DNA of 47,475 nucleotides from an uncultured Flavobacteriales bacterium. Lineage in GTDB: Bacteria; Bacteroidota; Bacteroidia; Flavobacteriales_G; Salibacteraceae. How positions within the stretch are numbered: position 1 is the stretch's first letter; each line of letters starts with the position of its first letter. This document shows positions 1 through 6,681 of the stretch, one piece after another. A program made the translations under genes and the position numbers. The notes under the pieces were generated by a model that had not been told where the DNA came from, ran no database searches, and was given only the letters and a program-made list of their open reading frames with translations. Location of the stretch: assembly GCA_913057205.1 (NCBI GenBank), contig CAJXNO010000019.1:1-47475 (forward strand), read 5' to 3'.

Positions 1-1
1 G

Positions 2-283
2 ATCAAGGAAGATTACTTTGATGCAGCCTACAGCGTGGGTGCACTTTTCTTTAACCGAGGTGCTGAAATGCTGAACAAAGCAAACATGATCAGTGATGAC
101 GCCGAGTACAAGAAAGCAAAAACTGCTGCAGAAGGCGTGTTGAAGGAAGCGCTTCCTTACTTAGAGCACGCACACGAATTGCAGCCAGACGATGTGAGTA
201 CCATGAGCTCGCTGAAAGAATTGTACGCACGTACCAACCAGATGGAGAAGTATGAGGCGATGAGCAAGAAGCTCAGTAACTAA
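2..283 (+). CDS. TPR-type repeat protein, C-terminal end only
   Basis: The reading frame is open from the first bases of the window to a TAA at 281-283, so this is the 3' end (about 93 residues) of a gene that begins upstream. The peptide is helical and TPR-like: AYSVGALFFNRGAEM pairs with a later helix ending in HAHELQPDD, followed by a last helix pair (STMSSLKELYARTNQMEKY). TPR proteins are protein-binding scaffolds; the partner cannot be read from this fragment. A GTG at position 35 could be taken as a start, but the frame and the repeat both continue upstream of it, so it is internal. A strong hairpin terminator follows 25 bases after the stop. Confidence 0.75.
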   Translation: MKEDYFDAAYSVGALFFNRGAEMLNKANMISDDAEYKKAKTAAEGVLKEALPYLEHAHELQPDDVSTMSSLKELYARTNQMEKYEAMSKKLSN

Positions 284-307
284 GCTCTTGAAAATAAGAT
301 TTATAAG

Positions 308-334
308 AAAGACCTCTTGATGGGGTCTTTTTTT
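308..334 (+). terminator. Rho-independent terminator after the TPR gene
   Basis: A perfect 7-bp stem, AAAGACC (308-314) and GGTCTTT (324-330), with a 9-base loop, runs straight into a T tract (to 334). It separates the TPR gene from the lipoprotein gene at 357. Confidence 0.85.
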
Positions 335-356
335 ATGCCTTATTTTTGAAGGCTCC

Positions 357-866
357 ATGAAATTGCGCTTCATCATAGGAATCAGCATCGTGACGGTAAG
401 TTCGGCCCTGGCATTGACTTCTTGCAACAGGTCATGCGAAACCGACTGCAACGGTCGTGGGTTCTGCTATGAAAGTGAATGCTTGTGCGACAAGTGGTAC
501 AGTGGCGAGAGCTGCGAGCTTTCCTTCAACCGAAATTATGCCGGGGTGTATTACGGTGAAGCTTCTTACCAGAACGGAACACGCATACGCACGGCAGATA
601 GCATTGTTTTAAGCGCACACCCAACCATTCCAAACCGTTTAGAGGAAGCATCTGGTTACCATTTGATATTAGAAACCGATTCTACATTGACTATTCCGCT
701 GCAGCAGGTTGTTGCGGATGACGACACCTTCAGAATTGAAGGCGAGGGGAGGCATCAAGTGGGCGTCATAAGCTTTGAATACCACCGATTTTCGACGGAT
801 AGTGAGCCCATGGGCATGGTTGGATTCTCCGGAGAGTTGGTAGACCGCTCCAATGAAGGCAATTAA
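357..866 (+). CDS. EGF-like domain lipoprotein (intact copy)
   Basis: This 169-residue protein starts at an ATG and has a lipoprotein signal peptide ending in Leu-Thr-Ser-Cys, so Cys23 should be lipidated. An EGF-like module follows at once, with six cysteines (27, 31, 37, 42, 44, 53) in the spacing of a C-rich EGF/tenascin repeat (CNGRGFC ... CLCDKWYSGESC). The remaining 115 residues look like a small beta-rich domain beginning YAGVYYGEASYQNG. It is the first of three related genes in a row (next at 940 and 2251) and the only one with an uninterrupted frame. Likely a surface or periplasmic lipoprotein of unknown role. Confidence 0.8.
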   Translation: MKLRFIIGISIVTVSSALALTSCNRSCETDCNGRGFCYESECLCDKWYSGESCELSFNRNYAGVYYGEASYQNGTRIRTADSIVLSAHPTIPNRLEEASGYHLILETDSTLTIPLQQVVADDDTFRIEGEGRHQVGVISFEYHRFSTDSEPMGMVGFSGELVDRSNEGN

Positions 867-939
867 TTCAATTTGAAGGCGTTGATTGTAGCAAAACCTG
901 CTACGCATACCATCCAACCCATCGTTTTCAAGCCTTGGT

Positions 940-1650
940 TTGCTCTTATTCATCGTAATCCTTTCAGCGTGCAACAAGCCGGAGGGATGTCCATATCAAT
1001 ACACGATGCCAAATGGCACGTGTAAGTGTGACCCTGGATTCGAGGGAGAGCATTGCGAGATCATCGTAGACTCTTGTTTGACCAAAGTACCTGATTGTGG
1101 GGAACATGGTGCATGTGTTCATGGTATTTGTGAATGCCAAGAAGATTACACCGGATCGTATTGTGAGCAATATATTCCTGAAGAAATAATCGGAAGCTTC
1201 ACTGTAGTAGAACATTCACACCAACCGGATGACCTCAGGCATTTGAATGATCCAGGGTTCCGGACCATTGAAGTTACGAAAGAGGAAGTATCCGCGTTTT
1301 TCGATCACCACATACCGTACTACATACAGGGTTCCTCTGAATACATTCACAGGGTGCAGTTCTCGGGAAATGACCGATTGCACATCAAAGAAGGTTTCTA
1401 ACAGAATAGAGAAGGCTATGAGCATTGGATGCTGAGTTCGCTTTGGGGGTATTGCTATTATAGTACCATAGCCTTTAAATACAGCTTAGTATATCGAAAC
1501 GATTCAATATTCGGTAAAGGTCAGCTTAGTGATTATTATGACGCAAAAACTGGCTCAGGTCGTGGTGGTACAGCCTGCAATGAGAAGAACCGTGTTCGAT
1601 CTACCTTCATTGCTGTGCGTACTTCTGAACTCGATACGAATGATCGGTAG
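940..1650 (+). pseudogene. EGF-like lipoprotein gene interrupted by an in-frame TAA
   Basis: The 5' part reads as a lipoprotein signal (MLLFIVILSAC) followed by two EGF-like modules, the second containing DCGEHGACVHGICECQEDY. The frame hits TAA at 1399-1401, but the same frame continues without another stop to TAG at 1648-1650 and still reads like a folded protein (for example GYCYYSTIAFKYSLVYRND). The simplest reading is one nonsense mutation in a gene of about 236 codons. The start is also doubtful: TTG at 940 gives a signal peptide without a basic N-terminus, and the upstream in-frame alternative is CTG at 898. A truncated 153-residue protein may still be made. Sequencing error cannot be excluded. 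Confidence 0.65.
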
Positions 1651-1752
1651 AGCATACGTTGTCAAGGCCGGATGAAACAAGATGGAGTGTTGATAGTATT
1701 AGAGTACAAGCCGTTCTTTTAAATTTAACATAATATATATTATAGTCTTTAA

Positions 1753-2184
1753 ACTATATATGTTCTTAATCACGCTTATCGTCCAGATCACTGATACAGC
1801 TACAATCTCGATAGTCCATACCAACAGGCTGAGTTGTTGGTATACGTTGACGATGTATTGTATGCTAGAAGAATCTTTCAACCATAGATTGAAATTCCCT
1901 TGGGATTGATCAATGCCTTTTCAGAGCAAACCGGAGATCTTAGTCCGAAAAACCAAGAACCCTTTCAAGATGGCGCTCAAATCGAAATACACGTCTCTTG
2001 GTATAGTTTCTATTCTCCAAACAACGATCAAAACGACCCTTTACCCTCAAAATCTCGACTGGCTGTCCTAAGCGCTGCTCAAGCATTTCTGCCTTCCGTC
2101 AAATCCGCTTACTCGGATGTGGCATTCCATAACGAGTGGTTAGAGGTAAAAGCAGACTTGGTTTTTGAACCATATGCTAACTAA
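1753..2184 (+). pseudogene. Decayed gene of unknown family with internal stops
   Basis: One frame through this stretch gives protein-like sequence on both sides of two stops: TGA at 1792 and TAG at 1885. The pieces include QQAELLVYVDDVLYARRIFQP (before the TAG) and, after it, an uninterrupted 90-residue stretch ending WLEVKADLVFEPYAN at a TAA. The frame is closed by a TAA at 1750 just upstream, inside a very AT-rich patch (1720-1770). I do not recognise the family. A short functional ORF from TTG at 1900 (94 residues) is possible, but coherent sequence upstream of the stop favours a decayed gene. It lies between two damaged EGF-lipoprotein genes, so the whole 0.9-3.05 kb stretch seems to be decaying. 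Confidence 0.4.
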
Positions 2185-2250
2185 TCATTGAATTCTACCG
2201 TTTCCTTATTTTTAAATGTCACAGTATCGTCCCATCTGTATATTTCGAGT

Positions 2251-3053
2251 ATGATCAATAATCTACACTTCGTTCAGCTATCGGCCCTCCTCCTTCTTCT
2301 GCTCTCGTTTGCTACTTCTTGTCAAAACGATTGTCCAGATAATTGCTCTGGGAATGGACGCTGCGAAATAGATCAAAGCTGCACGTGCGACCCGGGCTTC
2401 ACGGGGCTCGCTTGTGAGTTTGAGGACTCGTGTAATGCAGCTGCTTTGACTGTGGAGAGCACGGTCGGTGCGCATCTGGTAGATGTGATTGTGACGAAGG
2501 CTACTACGGTACCCTCTGCGACTCTGCTGATTTATGCCTTGTGAACCAAGTTGAGTGCCTTAATGGCGGTGAATGCATCGCAGGGAATTGTGGTTGCCCG
2601 GACGGCTTTGTAGGGTCTCAATGCGAGCTCATAGACAAATGTTACCAAGTATCGTGTGCTTTTGATGAGCCTTGCGTTGATGGACGTTGCTTCTGCAGCG
2701 CTTACACAACTGGCGAGCTTTGTGCAGAAAAGCGTATTGACATTCATTTAGGGTCCTATTCTGGTCAATGAACCATTCGTCAGAACGGTAACACCTCAAC
2801 CTTTTCCGGTGCTTTTACATTGGTAGAAAGTACGGATAAAGCAATGCTACAAGGCGAAGCAGATGGATACCTAGAAAGTGACCCCTTGAGCTTTCAGTTC
2901 ATCTCCTCTAACTTGAATCGATTTAATGTGATTGGGGTCGGTATGAATAATGACGTAGAGGGAAATGGTGAAATCATCAGCGCATCGCTCTCCTTTGGTT
3001 TCACAATGAGAGATGCGCTAGGAAATACTGTTGAGGTTAGCTTTGAGCGCTAA
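2251..3053 (+). pseudogene. Multi-EGF lipoprotein gene with a frameshift and a nonsense codon
   Basis: From ATG at 2251 the frame encodes a lipoprotein signal ending Ala-Thr-Ser-Cys and a first EGF module (CPDNCSGNGRCEIDQSC). Near 2437-2447 the EGF pattern jumps to the next frame, consistent with a 1-base deletion. From there FDCGEHGRCASGRCDCDEGY and two more EGF modules follow until TGA at 2769-2771. After this stop the same frame goes on to 3053 with a beta-rich domain that resembles the C-terminal domain of the intact paralogue at 357 (GSYSG-stop-TIRQNG against GVYYGEASYQNG). So there are two independent lesions in what was a gene of roughly 268 codons. Reading across both lesions gives a domain order of signal, four EGF modules, C-terminal domain. 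Confidence 0.75.
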
Positions 3054-3161
3054 TAATGGTAAATTATCGATCACCTCTAGTGGTTAGGATTCCTAGATGC
3101 ACGCCATTTACTTTCAAACCTTTTCCCTGTAATGGGTTCTTTTGTTGTAGATACATCCAAT

Positions 3162-4394
3162 ATGAAAAAACGATACGCTTCCCTCCTTTCCATCCTTTGT
3201 TTTAGCCTCATGTCTTACGCCCAGTTCGGTGAATGGACAGGTATTGCCAATATGCCACAAGGCAAGCACCACCCGGTAACCTTCGCCATCGATGGCTTCG
3301 GGTATGCCGTTACCGGCTCTACCAACAACGGACTACAGATCCGCACAGACGATTTTTACCGCTACGATCCTATTGCCGATGAATGGACGGTTTTAGACGA
3401 CTTCCCTGGCGCAGACCGCAGCTTTGCGATCGGTCAGGCGTATAAAGGCAAGGGCTACCTCGGCTTTGGAGCTTCTACCACCGCTTACTTGAGAGATATT
3501 TGGGAATACGATCCTCAAACCGAAGAATGGGACCTGCTTACACAGTGTCCGTGCGAAGGACGCAGACACCCGGCATTTGTGATTGAGGACGACAAGATCT
3601 TTGTAGGTCTGGGCGACAATCAATTTGGCAACCAGCGCGATTGGTGGGTCTACGACATGGTCAACGATACCTGGGAGCAAGGCGACGACCTTCCGGGTCA
3701 AACGCGACACCACCCTTTCATGTTCTCAGCTGGTGGTGAGGTTTACACAGGTTTGGGACACGGTAATTTTGGCATCTACAGAAACTGGTATCGTTGGGAT
3801 CGCGTGAATGAAGAATGGGAAACCATGAACATTTTCCCTGGTGAGGCGCGCGTTGCAGGCACACAATTCTTTCACGACAGTACAGGTTACGTACTCAGCG
3901 GTGATGGCTCAGATCACTCTTTCATGCCTACCGGTGAATTCTGGAGATACGATCACGTGAATGATGATTGGGAGGAACTTGAGCCGCATCCAGGCATCAG
4001 TCGTTGGGCTCCGGGTTCATTCGTAATAGAAGACACCGTTTATTTTATGGGCGGACAAAACAGACAAACAGGATTGGTGCGGAACGACGGTTTCAAATTT
4101 CAATTGGTAGAAGATCCAGTGGATACCATCCCTCCTGCTGGTCAGCCTGAAGTCAACGCTATCACTACAAAGATCTATCCGAATCCTAGCAATGGTATCA
4201 TCAACATCCAGGCATCCAGCACTGATAATATGCTGGTTGAGGTATACAGTCTCGATGGACGCAACATCATGAAGCAAGCGTTCAATACCACAAGCTCTTT
4301 AGATCTTAGTGATGTTGAAAATGGCATCTACCTGCTTCGAATAACACATCAGGGAGCAACACTGCGGGCTAAGCGTATCGTCCTACAGCACTGA
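3162..4394 (+). CDS. Kelch-repeat protein with type A T9SS sorting domain
   Basis: This protein of about 410 residues starts at ATG 3162, which begins a good signal peptide (MKKRYASLLSILCFSLMSYAQ); an ATG 30 bases upstream would add an unsuitable extension. The middle holds about six Kelch-type blades, each ending in a pattern like YDPxxxEW (YRYDPIADEW, WEYDPQTEEW, RWDRVNEEW, RYDHVNDDW), predicting a beta-propeller. The last 75 residues (from KIYPNPSNG to AKRIVLQH) are a type A T9SS C-terminal sorting domain, so the protein should be exported across the outer membrane and anchored or released. Ligand unknown. Frame intact, unlike the genes just upstream. Confidence 0.88.
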   Translation: MKKRYASLLSILCFSLMSYAQFGEWTGIANMPQGKHHPVTFAIDGFGYAVTGSTNNGLQIRTDDFYRYDPIADEWTVLDDFPGADRSFAIGQAYKGKGYLGFGASTTAYLRDIWEYDPQTEEWDLLTQCPCEGRRHPAFVIEDDKIFVGLGDNQFGNQRDWWVYDMVNDTWEQGDDLPGQTRHHPFMFSAGGEVYTGLGHGNFGIYRNWYRWDRVNEEWETMNIFPGEARVAGTQFFHDSTGYVLSGDGSDHSFMPTGEFWRYDHVNDDWEELEPHPGISRWAPGSFVIEDTVYFMGGQNRQTGLVRNDGFKFQLVEDPVDTIPPAGQPEVNAITTKIYPNPSNGIINIQASSTDNMLVEVYSLDGRNIMKQAFNTTSSLDLSDVENGIYLLRITHQGATLRAKRIVLQH

Positions 4395-4408
4395 TTGGAC
4401 AATTAATA

Positions 4409-5713
4409 TCACTCCTCGTCAGCAGCTCGATCAATCAACTTTTGGTCGAGCTGTTTGCTTGTTTTGAGTCCCAACTTCCGCAGGTCCTCTGCCCGCTTCA
4501 CCAAGTTACCGTTGCCAGTAGAGATCTTCTTCATGGTGTCTTCGTAGGTTCCTTGCGCCGTTCGAAACTGTTTACCGAGTTGGATCAAGTCTTCCGTTAA
4601 GCCCACAAACTTGTCGTAAAGGTTCCCGCCCTGTCGAGCGATCTCCAATGCGTTTTGGGTTTGCTTCTCTTGCTTCCAAATGCTCGCAATGGTGCGGAGT
4701 GTGGCCAACAACGTGGAGGTAGAAACGATCACCACATTGCGGTCAAATGCCTCCTGGAAAAGCCCAGCATCCGCTTGCACTGCGGTGGAGAAGGCACCTT
4801 CGATTGGGACGAACAACAAGACGAAATCGAGTCCGTCAATACCATAAAGGTTCTGGTAATTCTTGTCTGAAAGCCCTTTCACATGGGCCTTGATGGATGC
4901 AATGTGTTCTTTCAAATGCTGCTGTTGCTCCTCTGCTGTTTCCGATGAAGCGAAGCGTTCGTAAGCGATCAATGAGACCTTCGAGTCAACAATGATGTTG
5001 CGATCCTCTGGTAACTTGATGATGACGTCGGGTTGAAAGCGCTTACCGTCTTCCGTGGTGATGCTCTGCTGAACGAAGTATTCCTGATCTCGTGTCAATC
5101 CGCTTTTCTCCAAGATCCGCTCTAACACCACTTCGCCCCAATTTCCTTGAGCCTTCACATCACTCTTCAATGCGTTTGTCAAGTTCTCGGCGTCCTTTGC
5201 CAGCTTTGCACTCTGTTCGCTCAGCATCTTCAGTTCGCTTTTCAACGAAATGGTGTCTGCCTTTCCTTTTTCATAAGTCTCCTCTACCTTCTTCTCAAAT
5301 TTCTCCAGTTTCTCTTTGAAAGGTGAAAGCAGGGTTCCGAGTTGTTCCTGATTCTGCTGCTTGAAGGATTGGCCAGTTTTATCCAACACCTCCTGCGCCA
5401 AGACTTTGAAATCATTCTTGAACTTTTCTTGCAACTTATCCATTTCGGCCTTGTCTTGCGCCAAGCGTTCATCCAGGTTCCGGTAGCGCTCCTTCCACGT
5501 AGATAACTCCTGCAAACTATCCTGCAGCCTACGCTCCACCTCTTGGTGTTCTTCGGCCTCCTTGTTCAGGCGCTGCTGCAAATCCACATAGCGATCCTTG
5601 GTTACAAAACGCTCTTCATCCATCGCTACAGCAGCACCGGATTTGAGTCTGAAAAACAAGTAGCCCAGCGCTGCACCTAGCACTAGACCGATCAATAGCA
5701 TAACGATGTCCAT
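4409..5713 (-). CDS. rmuC: RmuC-family DNA recombination protein
   Basis: A 434-residue protein with an N-terminal membrane anchor (residues about 2-22), a long coiled coil (about 40-185) and the RmuC nuclease-like core, beginning near GNWGEVVLERILEKSG (190-205) and containing IVDSKVSLIAYERF and FVPIEGAF. RmuC limits recombination at inverted repeats in E. coli and is thought to be a nuclease related to restriction endonuclease folds. I chose ATG 5713 rather than an upstream in-frame start because the 24-residue extension would be encoded by the terminator hairpin of the preceding gene (5736-5764). Convergent with the Kelch gene, 14 bases apart. Confidence 0.92.
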   Translation of the reverse strand: MDIVMLLIGLVLGAALGYLFFRLKSGAAVAMDEERFVTKDRYVDLQQRLNKEAEEHQEVERRLQDSLQELSTWKERYRNLDERLAQDKAEMDKLQEKFKNDFKVLAQEVLDKTGQSFKQQNQEQLGTLLSPFKEKLEKFEKKVEETYEKGKADTISLKSELKMLSEQSAKLAKDAENLTNALKSDVKAQGNWGEVVLERILEKSGLTRDQEYFVQQSITTEDGKRFQPDVIIKLPEDRNIIVDSKVSLIAYERFASSETAEEQQQHLKEHIASIKAHVKGLSDKNYQNLYGIDGLDFVLLFVPIEGAFSTAVQADAGLFQEAFDRNVVIVSTSTLLATLRTIASIWKQEKQTQNALEIARQGGNLYDKFVGLTEDLIQLGKQFRTAQGTYEDTMKKISTGNGNLVKRAEDLRKLGLKTSKQLDQKLIDRAADEE

Positions 5714-5735
5714 AAGATTGAAGTTGATTACAAAG

Positions 5736-5764
5736 AAAAAGGCTCCTGAAAAGAGAGCCTTTTT
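5736..5764 (-). terminator. Rho-independent terminator after the SPFH gene
   Basis: A perfect 10-bp stem, AAAAAGGCTC (5736-5745) and GAGCCTTTTT (5755-5764), with a 9-base loop. In minus-strand transcription it follows the SPFH gene stop (5789) and ends in a U tract. It lies just before the rmuC start and helps fix that start. Confidence 0.85.
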
Positions 5765-5788
5765 CTGTTGAATTGTTCTTAACAAAAA

Positions 5789-6598
5789 TCAATCTGCGTT
5801 CAAGATCAGCGGCAAGCCATCGTCTCCCCCGCCGATCAAAATGATCTTTGTGTTCTGAGATTCTGCGAGCTTTTTGGTAGCCTCAATGCCCTTCTCCTTT
5901 AAGATCTTATCGGTCAATGAAGCGTTCAAGATCTTATTTGCAGCAGCCTTACCTTCAGACTCAATGCGCTGTCGTTCAGCTTCCTTCTCTGCCTTTTCCA
6001 AACGGAATTCGTACTCCAAACTTTCTTGTTCCTGACGAAGCTTACGCTCGATTGCTTCCTTGATCGTTGGCGGCAGGGTTACATCACGTACCAAGACATT
6101 ATTCACTTGAACGTACTGCCCATCGAGAATCCCCTTGGTCTCTTCAAAGATCTCTTGCTGAATAGCATCGCGCTTCGATGAATAGATCTGTTCGGGTGTG
6201 TAGCGTCCGACCACACTTCTGGTCGCAGAACGGATCGCTGGTAAAATCACGCGTTCGGTATAGTTCTCACCCTTCTCCTTATGCAATGAAGGCAGTTTGT
6301 AAAAGTTGGGTTGAAACCAAATGGAGGCATCCAATTTGATATCAAGTCCATTGGAACTCAATACGGTCATCTGTTCAAAAACCTCCTGTTGGCGAACTTC
6401 GTAGATGAACATGGTGTTCCACGGTGCAATGATGTGAAAGCCTTCATTAAAGGTCTCAGTGGTATCTACCCCACCCCCAAACTTGCGATACAATACCCCG
6501 GCCTCACCGGATTCAATGGTCTGGGTGGATGTAGCCAGGATGTACACAACGATCACAAAGGCTGCGACTAAGGGAATGAGAAATTTTGGTGCATTCAT
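5789..6598 (-). CDS. SPFH/prohibitin-family membrane protein
   Basis: 269 residues. One N-terminal membrane segment (about residues 5-24) is followed by an SPFH/band-7 domain (ESGEAGVLYRKFGGGV through VNNVLVRDVTLPP, about 30-190). A charged coiled coil rich in Glu-Lys-Ala (EKAEKEAERQRIESEGKAAA) follows, then a short tail. The overall size and the QTIESGEAGV start match prohibitin-like proteins. These form large ring or cage assemblies in the membrane and often control FtsH-type proteases; that role here is inference. It is transcribed alone, with a TACGTTTG box upstream and a strong terminator downstream. Confidence 0.88.
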   Translation of the reverse strand: MNAPKFLIPLVAAFVIVVYILATSTQTIESGEAGVLYRKFGGGVDTTETFNEGFHIIAPWNTMFIYEVRQQEVFEQMTVLSSNGLDIKLDASIWFQPNFYKLPSLHKEKGENYTERVILPAIRSATRSVVGRYTPEQIYSSKRDAIQQEIFEETKGILDGQYVQVNNVLVRDVTLPPTIKEAIERKLRQEQESLEYEFRLEKAEKEAERQRIESEGKAAANKILNASLTDKILKEKGIEATKKLAESQNTKIILIGGGDDGLPLILNAD

Positions 6599-6629
6599 AT
6601 GTTTTGATGCTTTACTGTTTATGATAGTT

Positions 6630-6637
6630 CAAACGTA
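6630..6637 (-). promoter_or_regulatory. Probable -7 promoter box of the SPFH gene
   Basis: On the minus strand this reads TACGTTTG, matching the Bacteroidetes -7 consensus TAnnTTTG, 31 bases before the SPFH start codon. No clear TTG -33 element is seen at the usual distance. Confidence 0.5.
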
Positions 6638-6681
6638 CAGGATATACCTGCGCTGACCTAATGTCTGCTTGGTTAACAGCG

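Noticed and set aside
940-3053. Stop-codon readthrough or a changed genetic code as the explanation for in-frame stops with readable continuations
   Set aside because: All three stop codons appear inside the broken frames, and all three also end intact housekeeping genes here. A frameshift is present too. Ordinary gene decay explains this more simply.
5714-5785. An N-terminal extension of RmuC to 5785
   Set aside because: It would be encoded by the terminator hairpin of the upstream gene, and ATG 5713 begins the expected membrane anchor.
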